Part shown: positions 22,626 through 34,224 of the stretch, piece after piece
Layout: the number at the start of each line of letters is the position of its first letter
Position numbering within the stretch: the first letter of the stretch is position 1
Assembly (NCBI RefSeq): GCF_040869045.1
Contig: NC_090320.1
Location: 245,582,978-245,646,977, forward strand
Length of the DNA stretch: 64,000 bases
Origin: Eurosta solidaginis
Lineage: Eukaryota > Arthropoda > Insecta > Diptera > Tephritidae
Direction: 5' to 3'
Made by a program: the position numbers and the translations under genes
Notes under the pieces: generated by a model
Database searches by the model: none
Told to the model about the DNA's origin: nothing
The model's input: only the letters and a program-made list of their open reading frames with translations

Positions 22626-23929
22626 AAAATATAGTCACTACGGTGTTTCGCATGCGTTTTTCATCCCTTTCCAAGACTCATGCTTCATATGGATAAGTTT
22701 TTGCAACAAGCTAGTGGGGGATACTTGTATTCTATATGAAATTGTATTCTATATGAAAGATTAATCTATTACCTTGTATAAACAGTTAGATATGGGTTTG
22801 ATGTTGAGTGCATATGCAAGAATTTAGTAAATGTGCTTATTGTAAAAGATAATGAATGTGGTTAAGGTGTTCATGATTGCATGTCTTCGGGTGGCAGGCA
22901 GTTGCACTAAACATACACACATTCGCACACATCTACACTAAACTTTACATACGCGTACTAAACTTTCGAATATTGTAAGTCTTAAGGTAGCTGCTACAAT
23001 TGGGGCAGTTAAAGTTATAACAACAAATACAACAATAATCGCACAAGTAATGCAACGAAGCAAATCGAAGCAGAGAAATAACAACAAGAGGAGCAGATGT
23101 AGCATTAAGAAAAACAAAACATGAAGTAAGTTAAATAAGATTTAACTAAAACAAAATTCGTATACCCAATTGTGCATTGGAGCACCGCATAATTTCTAGT
23201 ACACAAGAGGAAGAGAAAAAATTTCGAGGACAGTCAGAGCTATAATGAACAAAATTTATGTACACGTCCTAGGAGGATGACCGACATATACAGAATAAGC
23301 GATTGAATACCAATTTGATCTTCTTGTCACCTCATATGAAAAACTTCAATATCAAAAGCTTAGGTGCTCAAAGACCGAAAGAGTTATGACGACGTTTAAA
23401 TTTTTCTAACTAATTTTCTAAGAGTTCATTCCCTGTCGAAGTACGTGAGTTCCAAAAATTCGTCGAAGCAATAATTTACCAATTCTCCACCGATGTAGCA
23501 GCTTTACACTGAGACCACAACAAATGGCGGCAATATAACTCATGGGACAATCAAACCAGGGATATTAACGGGTACACCGGGAGGTGATGAATTAACTTAA
23601 ACAAACAATGTGAGAGGAACATCTAACCACACCACTTCGCATTTGTGGTTAAGCTGTGTTCAGCCACGAAATCCCTCTGCTACCCGATAAGCATAAGATA
23701 TTTTTATTTTTTGATGACGCTGTGAGACCAAACTCCAAACGAAGCAGAAGTATGTACCGCCCTTCTCAGTAACATTCCTAAAAATTTATAAATGATATAA
23801 AGAAGGCATCTTAAAGGTAAGGCTAAAGCATTTTCGACTTAAAACAGTAGCTGTTTGAGGGAAGCCGAAGAATGTTGTAGAGGTCCTTAATATCCTTTTT
23901 TGTATAAATAAAGGACGAACCTGCAGCTA
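22626..23929. other. No gene seen
   Basis: AT-rich sequence. A short direct repeat GTATTCTATATGAAA occurs twice at 22726-22758. CAACAA-type low-complexity tracts lie near 23020-23100. No coding motif was found. Confidence 0.4.
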
Positions 23930-24350
23930 TCTAATTACCAGCATGGGATCTATGGAGTACACACCATCGCCCATGCGCTTAACGCCATGAACACTTTGGA
24001 GTCAACAAACTAAGTGCCGTCACAACGATTAGACGATGCTTGCGGCAGTTGACCTATTAACATCTTTCGGCATTAGCGGGCGTAAAGCTCAAAAAAGGTT
24101 GTCCCATGGTGGTGCTTATTTCAACATTGGTTCTCTCTGCCGATGCCGCCCAATTTTAAGCTGATTGGACATAAGCATAAATTAAGTCTACATTCTCTTG
24201 GTAGAGCAGTTCGAATAGCAACCAGAAGTTCTCTCGTTTGACTGGAAAAGTTAGTTTGGAGGTCTAAAAAATACCACTCACTCGAATCAAAAGCAAACTC
24301 TTGATATTGGAAGACTAGGTGCGCTAGAATGTAAGAACTTTTTCTGTGTG
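23930..24350 (+). pseudogene. Jockey-clade reverse transcriptase core, very degraded
   Basis: Translation yields QHGIYGVHTIAHALNAMNT, which lines up with the QHGFR..HST..ALNAINT block (reverse transcriptase motif 2) of jockey-clade elements. About 130 bases later comes GCPMVVL or HGGAYFN in alternate frames, where GVPQGG is expected, and then LPMPPNFKLI, where LPxPPxxVKLI precedes YADD. The YADD box itself reads GHKHK, so the catalytic site is lost. Many frame changes. The order and spacing of the three blocks support the call; each alone would be weak. Confidence 0.4.
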
Positions 24351-24408
24351 CAATTGCGAGTGAATGTGGTGGTTTTATAAGGAAAAAATTTGGGCGACTA
24401 CGACTCTC

Positions 24409-24975
24409 TTATGTGAAATATTGCGGAATCTGAACTGCTCTAGCCGCAGTTAAAATAGCCGTCAGAAAGGGAAATGGGGAGGTAAAATGAGAAGGCTTGG
24501 GCAAGGATAAGATAAAGCGAGAGGAAGATAGGGAGAGATAGATAGGAGTCAGGAGAGGAGAAGAGGAGGAAGAGGAATATAGATCTGGAGAGGAAGAGGG
24601 ATAGTGATAGGAAGTCATGGAGAGATATATGTAGAGGGGACAGGGATGTATGGAGTGGGTGGCATTCCCATATAAATGAGCTTTTATAAGCTCTATATCT
24701 TTCGAAAGATTCACTCTAGTGAGAGTAGAAGCAGAAGTGGGAGCAGTATTAGGAAGGGAAAAGAAGTATGAGTGGAAGTGGTAGAAAGAGTGGGAGAGGA
24801 ATTGAGTGTGGGAGGTGCAGTGAAAGTGAGAGTGGGAGAAGGCGTGGGTATGAAAGTGACAGAGGGACTGTGAGTAAGTTTAGGAGAGAGAGTGGGGTTG
24901 GGAGTTGGACTGGGAGTGGTAGTCGAAGCGAGAGTGATATCTGGAATGGGAGTGAAATTAGGAGTGAAAGCTAGA
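24409..24975 (+). repeat. Purine-rich low-complexity tract
   Basis: The plus strand is mostly A and G, with GAGAGATAGATAGGAG, AGGAGAAGAGGAGGAAGAGG and GTGGGAGT-type runs, and degenerate 6-bp GGGAGT units at 24720-24960. It resembles the purine tract in the 3' half of the Helitrons here, so it may be a Helitron-derived fossil, but no CTAG end or hairpin is seen. Open frames on both strands are compositional artefacts. Confidence 0.5.
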
Positions 24976-26366
24976 TGTAGACAAGCGAGTCTTGTTCAAG
25001 GCTTTGTATTTGATGCCCCATAAGTTTTCAAAGTAACTTCATTTGAGAAAAATCACCAAACTCAATGCTTTAACCAATTGGGTATAACAATAGCACCAAA
25101 CACAAAGAACCAATATAGTTTCTAAGAAAACAAGAAGCCAAAAGAAGCTGCCGAAGAAGACATTCGCCACATCTCTTGAATCCGTGAATTGGCGGTAGTA
25201 AAATTCATAGCATCAGCAACAACAGCAACAAAGACAGCAACAATTACAGTAGCCACCCAACGAATTGCACCCGCGTCGGTAATTGCAACAACCGCGTGTG
25301 TTAATGCTGCTGTTATGTACGAAGAAAAGCAAAAACAACAACAATAACACATTTAATTCAATAGAGAAGCGCACGCAGCGATCAGTGTGCAATAATTAAA
25401 TATTGTGTAAATATTTTAGATTTGTTTGTACGTTTCTTTGGCACCTTCAACATCAGTGGTGGGCAAACCACAATATATTTGCTTAAATTTTATATGAACA
25501 AATATAATTTTCTTGTTCGACTCTTTCTCTATGGCTCACTATTTGGCTGCTAGCAGCATCGTCGGTTGCAACTTGCAAGAGCACAACTTAGGCCCAGTTT
25601 TTCAGTAGTTGATTAAGCTAAACTTAAACTAAGTTTGCTTAAATTCTAGTCAAATTTAAATTCCAGTTAAACTACTGAGCAACTTTTAAGTCGCAGTGCA
25701 AGGCCGCCTTTGGGGTAGGCTTTTTGTAAGGCTTTTTACTATTTAGATAATTTTTATTATCTAGATAATTTGTAGATACGACAACAGCAGGATTTTGCTT
25801 ACCCAACTCACTTTTTAAAGATATTTCTCCAGCGAAATATATATCTAGTTCCGTTGGTGATATCCAACATCATTATCTAGTTATTCTTAAATCAGATAAA
25901 TTTCAAGTTGATATCCAAACTCTTCAACATTTTCGAATTATTATCCAAGCTTTGGGCGATTTTGAGAAATGTACAGTTTTCAAGTGAATACTCAACACGG
26001 TTTTAGAGTTGATATTTTACATTTGATATTGAGTTGAGGTGAACTTGAAAAAAAAAAATCTCCAAGGTGGTACCACCAAAGCCAACAGCTATTTATTATG
26101 AGAAATAAACACCTTATTGATAGTATTGGAATCTTAAACTTGAGTCCAGTCAAAGAAACACAAGTTGGGGACTATCATTTTCATTTTAAAAAAATTCCCT
26201 CTTTTGCTGAGTACACTGTAGTTACGTTCCAATGACCCGTGAACAAGATACGGACAGAAATATAACATGCAAATACAACAACAACGTTCAATTCTAGGTC
26301 AATTTCTGATCCTTACAGCAGTTCTGTTTGTCTCGTTTTCTGTAGTAAATTTTTTTTTAGCTAACC
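24976..26366. other. No gene; small inverted repeat at 25.6 kb
   Basis: A roughly 100-bp imperfect palindrome at about 25594-25690 has CAGTTTTTCAGTAGTT on the left and AACTACTGAGCAACTT on the right. A similar end occurs reversed near 27490-27510 (AGACTGAAAAACTGCAG). At 25735-25920 TAGATAA/TTATCTA motifs recur. A 76-codon minus-strand frame over CAA-type tracts at 25122-25352 is low-complexity. Nothing else is recognised. Confidence 0.4.
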
Positions 26367-26379
26367 ACTTTTGAGTTGG

Positions 26380-26737
26380 CGGCCACCGTGGTAAGATGGT
26401 AGCATGCTCCGCCTACTACACTGGATGCCCTGGGTTCAAACCCCGGGCAAAGCAACATCAACATTTTTAGAAATAAGGTTTTTCGATTAGAAGAAAATTT
26501 TTCTAAGCGGGGTCGCCCCTCGGCAGTGTTTGGCAAGCGCTCCGAATGTATTTCTGCGATGAAAAGCTCTCAGTGAAAATTCATCTGCCTTGCAGATGCC
26601 GTTCGGAGTCGGCATAAAATCATGTAGGTCCCATCAGGCCAATTTGTAGGGAAAATCAAGAGGAGCACGACGCAAATTGGAAGAGAAGCTCGGCCTTAGA
26701 TCTCTTCGGAGATTATGGCGCCTTAAATTTTTTTTTT
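26380..26737 (+). mobile_element. tRNA-derived SINE, full-length copy with 13-bp target duplication
   Basis: The element starts GGCCACCGTGGTAAGATGG, with an A-box-like GTGGTAAGATGGTAGCATG and a B-box GGGTTCAAACCCCGGGC about 35-40 bases later, as in tRNA-derived SINEs with an internal RNA polymerase III promoter. The body includes the hairpin CATCTGCCTTGCAGATG at 26583-26599, and the 3' end is T-rich. The 13-bp direct repeat ACTTTTGAGTTGG (26367-26379 and 26738-26750) flanks it exactly and shows retroposition. Three partial copies lie at 20.3, 35.2 and 57.2 kb. Confidence 0.8.
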
Positions 26738-26750
26738 ACTTTTGAGTTGG

Positions 26751-27560
26751 TAGAACTCATGGCTCAACTTTATGGTTGGCTTATATCTACAGCAACAACA
26801 AACATTTGGAATGAAAACATAAAACTTAGCAGCTTTTGAGTGTAGTAAGAAATGTTGTTAATGTGTTGGTTTCATTTTGAGTTTTCCATCTCCTTCTGAC
26901 AATCCGTACTCCAGTGAAATGAAAAAAATAAAATCAGCTGATGAGTTGAGCCAACCATATAGTTCAGCCATGGTAGCGCTGAAATAAATATGTGTACAAA
27001 TGTGTATACATAAAAGATTTCGCCATATTTAAAAGCAAAAACACGGAAAGAGTAAACTACTTGAAAAAAATGTAAGGAAAATAAATAGTTTGTTTACGTG
27101 CGAAACTATTTAAATGTTAATAATTCTTTCGGTATCTTAAATTTTTGTGTACATTTCTTCTTCTTATTTTCAACAAATCAGATGTTTTATATTATTGCTG
27201 CCAGCTCTCATAAAGTTGATCCAGATCGTTACAATGAGATTTGATCGTGAGCCAGAGCCCGATAACTCAATGGAACGCTCCTTAGGATTCTCAAGGTGAG
27301 CAACTGTTTCGTAACAACTCTTGAGATTTTAGAGTAATGCTAGTTATCAAAATGAGCTCTAATGGTACTGAAGCCCAAATGCTTGTTGGGTATATTCGAC
27401 GCCATCTCGAACGAACGCAAATCACCGATGGGTTAAATAGAGTTTAACGCTACCAGATCGGCCGCTTAAGATTAGCTTAAACTTCAGTTAAAGTAGACTG
27501 AAAAACTGCAGAATAAACTTAAGCGTAGTTTAATTGACAAACTGAGTTGAACATATACTG
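26751..27560. other. No gene seen
   Basis: AT-rich; 27440-27515 contains TTAGCTTAAACTTCAGTTAAAG and a CTGAAAAACTG end that inversely matches the left arm near 25.6 kb, possibly the remains of one element. No coding motif. Confidence 0.35.
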
Positions 27561-27689
27561 AACAAGTAAGGAAGGTTAAGTTCGGGTGTAACCGAACATT
27601 ACATACTCAGTTGAGAGCTATGGTGACAACATAAGGGAAAATAACCATGTAGGAAAATGAACCGAGGGAAACCCTGGAATGTGTTTGTA

Positions 27690-29220
27690 CGACATGTGTA
27701 TCAAATGAAAGGCATTAAAGAGTATTTTATGAGGGAGTGGGCCATAGTTCTATAGGTGGACGCCATTTAGGGATATAGCCATAAAGGTGGATCAGGGTTG
27801 ACTCTAGAATGCGTTTGTACGATATGGGTATCAAATGAAAGGTATTAATGAGTATTTTAAAAGGGCGTGGACCTAAGTTCTATAGATGGACGCCTTTTCG
27901 AGATATCGCCGTAAAGATGGACCAGGGGTGACTCTAGAATGCGTTTTTACGATATGGGTATCAAATGAAAGTTGTTAATGAGCATTTTAAAAGGGAGTAA
28001 TCCTTAGTTCCATAGTTGGACGCCGTTTCGAGATATCGCCATAAAGGTGGACCAGGGGTGACCCAAGAATTTGTTTGCACAATATGTGCATCAAACGATA
28101 GGTGTTAATGAGTATTTTAAAAGGGAGTGGGCCTTAGTTCTATAGGTGGACGCCGTTTCGAGATATCGCCATAAAGGTGGGCCAGAGGTGACTCTAGAAT
28201 TCGTTTGTGCAATATGGGTATCAAACGAAAGGAGTTAATGAGTATTTTAAGAGGGAGTGGGCCTTAGTTCTATAGGTGGACGCATTTTCGAGGTATCGCA
28301 ATAAAGGTGGACCAGGAGTAACTCTAGACTTTGTTTGTACGATATGGGTATCAAATCAAAGGTGTTAATGAGTATTTTTAAAAGGGAGTGGGCCTTCGTT
28401 TTATAGGTGTTCGCCTTTTCGAGATATCGCCATAAAGGTGGACCAGGGGTGACTTTAGAATTTGTTTGTATGATATGGGTATCAAATGAAAGGTGTTAAT
28501 GATTATTTTAAAAGGGCGTGGGGCTTAGTTCTATAGGTGGACCCCTTTTCGAGATATCGCCATAAAGGTGGACCAGGGGTGACTTTAGAATTTGTTTGTA
28601 TGATATGGGTATCAAATGAAAGGTGTTAATGATTATTTTAAAAGGGCGTGGGGCTTAGTTCTATAGGTGGACCTCTTTTCGAGATATCGCCATAAAGATG
28701 GACCAGGTGTGACTCTAGAATGCGTTTGCACGATATGGGTGTCAAATGAAAGGTGTTAATGAGTATTTTAAAAGGGAGTAATCCTTAGTTCCATAGGTGG
28801 ACGCCGTTTCGGGATATCGCCAAAAAGGTGGGCCAGGGGTGACTCTAGAATTCGTTTGTGCAATATGGGTATCAAACGAAAGGGGTTAATGAATATTTTT
28901 AGAGGGAGTGGGCCTTTTTGGACCAGGGGTGACTCTAGACTTTGTTTGTACGATATGGGTATCAAATGAAAGGTGTTAATGAGTATTTTTAAAAGGGAGT
29001 GGGCCTTCGTTCTATAGGTGTTCGCCTTTTCGAAATATCGCCATAAAGGTGGACCAGGGGTGACTCTAGAATGAGTTTGTACGATATGGGTATCAAATTA
29101 AAGGTATTAATGAGAGTTTTAAAAGGGAGTGGTGGTAGTTGTATATGTGAAGGCGTTTCCAGATATCGACCAAAATGTGGACCAGGGTGACCCAGAACAT
29201 CATCTGTTGGATACCGCTAC
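27690..29220 (-). repeat. 128-bp tandem array inside Helentron-like copy B (about 12 units)
   Basis: Units of 128 bp carry GGACCAGGGGTGACTCTAGAA, ACGATATGGGTATCAAATGA and TTTTCGAGATATCGCCATAAA-type blocks, the reverse complement of the copy A array. Two adjacent units (about 28433-28560 and 28561-28688) are nearly identical and share private variants (GATTATTTTAAAAGGGCGTG, TTTGTATGATATGG), indicating recent unit duplication. A deletion at about 28918 fuses two units. Confidence 0.8.
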
Positions 29221-30463
29221 TTTATTTATATATGTAATACCTGCCAAGATTTTAAGGGTTTTTTTTTCGTCCTGCAGAACTTTTTCGTTTTCTTCTACTT
29301 AATATGGTAGGTTTCACAACCATTTTATAAAGTTTTTTCTAAAGATATATTTCGCGTCAATAAAACAATCCAATTACCTTACCATATTTCATCCATTTTT
29401 TCGTATTTGGTATAGAATTATGGCATTTTTTTCATTTTTCGTAATTTTCGATATCGAAAAAGTGGGCGTGGTCATAGTCGGATTTCGTTCATTTTTCATA
29501 CCAAGATAAAGTGAGTACAGATAAGTACGTGAACTGAGTTTAGTAAAGATATATCGATTTTTGCTCAAGTTATCGTGTTAACGGCCATGCGGAAGGACAG
29601 ACGGACGACTGTGTATAAAAACTGGGCGTGACATCAACCGATTTCGCCCATTTTCACAGAAAACAGTTAACGCCATAAAATCTATGCCCCTACCAAATTT
29701 CAAAAGGATTGGTTAATTTTTGTTCGACTTATGGCGTTAAAAGTATCCTAGACAAATTAAATGAAAAAGGGCGGAGCCACGCCCATTTTTAAATTTTCTT
29801 TTATTTTTGTATTTTGTTGCACCATATCATTACTGGAGTTGAATGTTGACATAATTTACTTATATACTGTAAAGATATTAAATTTTTTGTTAAAATTTTA
29901 TTTAAAAAAAAATTTTTTTTTTAAAGTGGGCGTGGTCCTTCTCCGATTTTGCTAATTTTTATTAAGCGTACATATAGTAATAAGAGTAACGTTCCTGCCA
30001 AATTTCATCATGATATCTTCAACGACTGCCAAATTACAGCTTGGAAAAATTTTAAATTACCTTCTTTTAAAAGTGGGCGGTGCCACGCCCATTGTCCAAA
30101 ATTTTACTAATTTTCTATTTTGCGTCATAAGCTCAACTCATCTACCAAGTTTCGTCGCTTTATCTGTCTTTTGTAATGAATTATCGCACTTTTTCGGTTT
30201 TTCGAAATTTTCGATATCGAAAAAGTGGGCGTGGTTATAGTCCGATATCGTTCATTTTAAATAGCGATCTGAGATGAGTGCTCAGGAACCTACATACCAA
30301 ATTTCATCAAGATACCTCAAAATTTACTCAAGTTATCGTGTTAACGGGCGGACGGACGGACGGACATGTCTCAATCAAATTTTTTTTGGATCCTGATTAT
30401 TTTGATATATGGAAGTCTATATCTATCTCGATTCCTTTATATATGTACAACCAACCGTTATCC

Positions 30464-31054
30464 CAGGGATGCACCTTAACGTGAAGCTAATCGTTTATCA
30501 AAAAATTTCCACCGTTTCCGTTGAAACACTTCGAAATATTATCGATAAAGAAATTATCAAGATAAATTGTATCTCGTTTTTAACCGAAACGAAAAGCTTT
30601 CGTTAACGTTAAAAACGTTAACGAAAACGTGATACTTTATGTTTGAATTGTGCTGGCAATGCTATAGCCATGGTGAAGCCGTAAGGTGGCAACAACGAGC
30701 GCACATACACACACAAACTCTATGTAATTTGTTTGTGTAATTCGTTGGTGGTAATGTCAAAAATACTCTGAGAAATGTTCGTACTGTCAAAATTCATGAG
30801 AAAAGTTGCAATCAGCTTGGATAATGCTTTCACCTTTAATGACTCCGCCATCAATCAGCTTTGCCAGCATAGTTTGAAATTAATAATCAACATAAACGAT
30901 TTGATTTCGTTTTGATATGGCAGAAAACGAAACGAAATCATTTCGTTAATTTGACGATCTTAACGTTAATAAACGAAACGAAATGACTTCGTTTCGTTTA
31001 TTAACGTTGATTATCGTAACGAAATGATATCGTTTCGTTGGTTAAGCATGCCTG
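30464..31054 (+). mobile_element. hAT-type MITE, copy 1 (591 bp), nested in copy B
   Basis: The ends are CAGGGATGCACCTTAACG and, reversed, CAGGCATGCTTAACCAACG. They are flanked by perfect 8-bp duplications CGTTATCC (30456-30463 and 31055-31062). An 8-bp duplication and CAGGG-type ends are typical of the hAT superfamily. The interior is dense in AACGTT and CGTTTCG palindromes, including a 21-bp perfect stem with a 5-base loop at 30961-31008. No coding capacity. By eye it differs from the copy at 60.16 kb at one base near the left end. Confidence 0.85.
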
Positions 31055-31108
31055 CGTTATCCAATCAAACTTAATATACTCTGTGAGCTCTGCTCAACTG
31101 AGTATAAA

Positions 31109-32219
31109 AACCGGTTCTTATTTACTAACTTGCGATTTTGAAAGCGCAATTTGGCCCCCACTTGTAAGTCTGTTCATAATATGGTAAGTACTACAATACA
31201 ACAACAATTCAAAGTTGATTATTTCATGCAAAGTTGCATTGCAAATGATTTTGATATGCTGTATACATGCACATCTTAACGATTTTGGTATACCAAAACC
31301 TCGAGGCTGAAAATGGAACAAGCCATGCAGATGCTCAGAGTAAACAACAACAAGAACCAACTGATACAGAAACACATACAGAAGTGTTATTTGCAAAAGA
31401 AACGATAGCCTACAGAATTGTGGAGTATATGGAGTCTCTTTAGATAATTGAAGAAGTTGCAAGTTTTGTTGTTCATTCGTTTGGAAATTTAACATTTTTT
31501 ACGCTCGATGCACCCGACAATTGAGGAAAATGCGCTGAAATGCACTAATTCTTCTTCTTTAGGTTGCGTTTGGTGTGTGTTGCTAATTACAAAAATTTCA
31601 TAGCTTGGATTGTGCTGAATTGTGTTTAGGTAGTGTTGATCTTTTATAAGGAAAATCCAAAAAGCTGCCCCGAAAAATTAAAAAAAGTAAAATGGGCCTA
31701 AGAAGAGTTCATAAATTACATAATATTAGCCTAATTACTAAAGACATGAAGATCGTGGCATTGTCTGTATGGTTGCAAGCCCATCTTTTGCTCCCGCAAC
31801 ATCAATAACCGATCTACGTCCAGCTCATTCACCTGCCGCCTCGTTTCTTTATATGTTAAGATGGAGAGGTAACGCTCTTTGCCGAATTGCTAGGTATATG
31901 GACCACACCCAACCGTGTATCCGTTAAGATATCGGAAAGATTTCATATTGAGGCAAAGTCCACGAGCTCAGGAGCCTCGAAAGTACGTTGGTCGGTAGAT
32001 TGCTGCGCTATCTGGAAATGACAAACCACAGGCCGAGTAGTGCACGAGGCACCACTTTGATGCAATTCCTGCAGTTACTATTAGGGCTAGTCGGTGCCCC
32101 ACTAAAATTATTTATTTCTTGCTTATTTTTTTATAGGGCATTTATAAACTTCCTGATATTCAGACTTTATAGTTATAACAACCCGTAGTTTGAAGCCTAG
32201 AATGTAGGTAGGACTGCTT
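31109..32219. other. No recognised gene
   Basis: Two overlapping open frames occur at 31118-31495: 125 codons on the minus strand, and 58 codons on the plus strand from ATG 31267, rich in Glu, Gln and Thr. I recognise neither and cannot tell whether either is real. At 31800-32110 there is moderately GC-rich sequence without a readable frame. Confidence 0.35.
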
Positions 32220-33078
32220 ATTTGGCTGCTTCCTCGGCGCAGCTCTGGCAAGTGCTGCCAAAAGGGATCCGCATTTACTCAGCCACCCGGAAATGCAAAC
32301 CTAAATAATTCTTTTCTTCACTTATCTAGCAGGTCCTCTGCTCTTCTAAACTATCGTAAGTCGGCCCACTTAGCATCGTTATCTTGCAAGTGTACGAGGA
32401 CAACCTGAAGGCCGATACCCTTTGAAACTGCTTTGTATATTATTTTTTATAAATGTGAGTGGATGATGCATCTCCACCGTTTCCGTAGCATATAACAGTG
32501 CCCCTGCATTTAAAAGTTCGTCTGCCTTCTCGGTGATCGCAATGTTCCTGTGACCAGGAACCCATATTAGTGCGATGTTTGTAAAGTTAGCTGCGACATC
32601 AAGCGACCTCTTGCAGTTGGTTATCTAAAAAAAAGCATACCTCGCTGCCTTTTACCAAATTCTCCGGCAGGAGAGCATACAAGCCCTCTCTACTCTCAAA
32701 ACTTAGAGAAGATACGAGCTCCCACACCGCAGTTCATTTTGTACCTGCCGATGTTATGAGGATTTGCGTCCTTCCTGTATACCCCGTTCCTCTACCAGGC
32801 CTCTCTTGAAGAAAACTTGGTCTTATGATATCTGTCAACACTAAGCACTGATGTGCGATAATCTGATGATGGATCCACCGTGAAGCTTTCTGAGAATACC
32901 ACCTGGACCATACAGCCTTGAGTTCCAACGGTGAGACTCTCGAAGTATTACTGCCTAACTAGTAGCTTTTCCAACAATGTGAAGATCCCCAGGTAGCTGG
33001 TTTAGGAATTAACTTAGTCCGTCAGATGAAAACGACTTGAGTGCCTCCTAAGGTTGCTCCCTGTGCTTTTATCATATT
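32220..33078 (-). pseudogene. RNase H LINE remnant, 3' piece (split by Helentron copy D)
   Basis: On the minus strand a frame near 32600-32450 reads IWVPGHRNIAITEKADELLNAG, the RNase H closing signature with WVPGH and a final ADELL. It continues into a degenerate C-terminal part. It belongs with the reverse transcriptase piece at 33.5-34.0 kb, and the Helentron-like copy D sits between them. The nearest relative in the window is the LINE at 53.7-55.9 kb, which has WVPGHSDIPGNYQADLLA at the same place. Multiple stops. Confidence 0.45.
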
Positions 33079-33483
33079 TATACTCAGCTGAGGTGGGCGA
33101 AAAAAAAAAATCCATTTAGCAATGTCCGTCCGTCCGTCTGTACGTAAACACGATCACTTGAGTAAATTTTGAGGTATCTTAACGAAATTTGGTATGTAAG
33201 TTCCTGGGCACTCATCTCTGATCGCTATTTAAAATTAAGGAAATCGGACTATAACCACATCCACTTTTTCGATATCGAAAATTTCGAAAAACTGAAAAAG
33301 TGCCATGGTTCATTACCAAATATGGATACAGCGATCTTGGTGGGTGGGTTGACCTTATGACAATGGACGTGGCACCGCTTACCCACTTTTAAAAGAAGGT
33401 AATTTAAAAGTTTTGCAAACTATAATTTGTCAGCTGAGTATGTAATGTTCGGTCTCACCTGAACTTAGACTTCCTTACTTGTT
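33079..33483 (+). mobile_element. Helentron/DINE-1-like element, copy D, internally deleted (about 405 bp)
   Basis: It has the 5' end TTTATACTCAGCTGAG, a (CCGT)n tract at 33125-33140, and blocks collinear with the first 400 bases of copy A. It then jumps to the 3' end CAGCTGAGTATGTAATGTTCGG, with the hairpin slightly decayed (GGTCTCACCTGAAC) and ACTTCCTTACTTGTT. The whole array is missing, so only terminal parts are kept. Confidence 0.65.
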
Positions 33484-34000
33484 GATATTGTATTGTTTAT
33501 CTATTACCGACCACCACACTAAAGCACGCCAGCCGTATATGGCCACATAAAGACTTTAGGTTTAGACCCCAGCTTTTGCCGACTTCTGGTACACCATAAG
33601 AACACTATATACGCCTTTTTGAACCTTCCTTTGATATTGATTTCCCGGTTTAACTTGCTGCCTATCTCGATGCAAAGGAACTTGACATTCGGGAAGAGTG
33701 TGAGAGAGGGACCATTTGGATAGGGCTGCCGAAACTGTGCTATTTTTTTATTGTTAGTAAACATTATCACCTTCGTCGGCTAAAGACCAATTTTGCTTGC
33801 TCAGGGGTGAAGCCTTCAAAGCGCACCTCTGCAATTTCACTTGAATATAGAATAAACATCATACAGTGATTACAACGTCATCTGCGTTTGCGAATCCCTC
33901 TACTACATTCTTTTGTAGTCTCCTAGGATCTCGTTCTATGCGACGACCCACATGAGTTGTAAAACAACTCCTCTTTTGTTTCGGGCTACGTCATTAGACG
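33484..34000 (-). pseudogene. RNase H LINE remnant, reverse transcriptase piece
   Basis: Minus-strand translation shows VEGFANADDVVIT near 33870-33910, a YADD-type reverse transcriptase active site with Tyr replaced by Asn but both Asp retained. It is followed by KFLCIEIGSKLNREINIKGR (the thumb region) and AYTAGVL-like sequence before the insertion of copy D. It parallels the LINE at 53.7-55.9 kb. A stop follows the ADD box, so it is dead. Confidence 0.5.
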
Positions 34001-34224
34001 TCGTAAAGCCTGTTCCTGCCTTAATATAATTTTTTGTACAGCAGTGATGAATCGATATTTCCTAAACAGAATTGTCTGTATACGGTGACTAGATGGGAGA
34101 TAAGGACAATTGAACAATTTGACAAGTATGAAAAAACGTTTCGCTAGATGTGACACAGCAGGCAGTATTTGACAGAACAAAAATACGTTGTTTTTATCCT
34201 GATATTTCTGAATATAAGTTTCCT

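Larger units (their letters stand above)
27561..31108 (-). mobile_element. Helentron/DINE-1-like element, copy B, with nested hAT MITE
   Basis: In minus orientation the 5' end TTTATACTCAGTTGAGCAG lies at about 31108. The 3' end, with the hairpin (GTTCGGGTGTAACCGAAC on the plus strand, 27580-27597) and AACAAG terminus, lies at 27561. The same 13-bp subterminal inverted repeat as copy A is present. Excluding the 591-bp MITE and its duplicated 8 bases, the element is about 2.95 kb. It carries about 12 array units, the (GGAC)n tract at 30346-30363 and the CGCCCAC/TTCGATATCGAA motifs. The left part (29.3-30.4 kb) is collinear with copy A throughout. Confidence 0.65.

Noticed and set aside
24409..24975. 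Ser/Gly/Arg-rich proteins on both strands
   Set aside because: Low-complexity purine tract with no domain and no conserved start.
26380..26460. tRNA gene
   Set aside because: A- and B-box-like motifs are present, but no convincing cloverleaf is seen, and the body continues into a SINE with a target duplication.
25594..27510. A single 1.9-kb transposon bounded by CAGTTTTTCAGT ends
   Set aside because: The left end is already a complete small palindrome, the right match is short and imperfect, and no target duplication was found.
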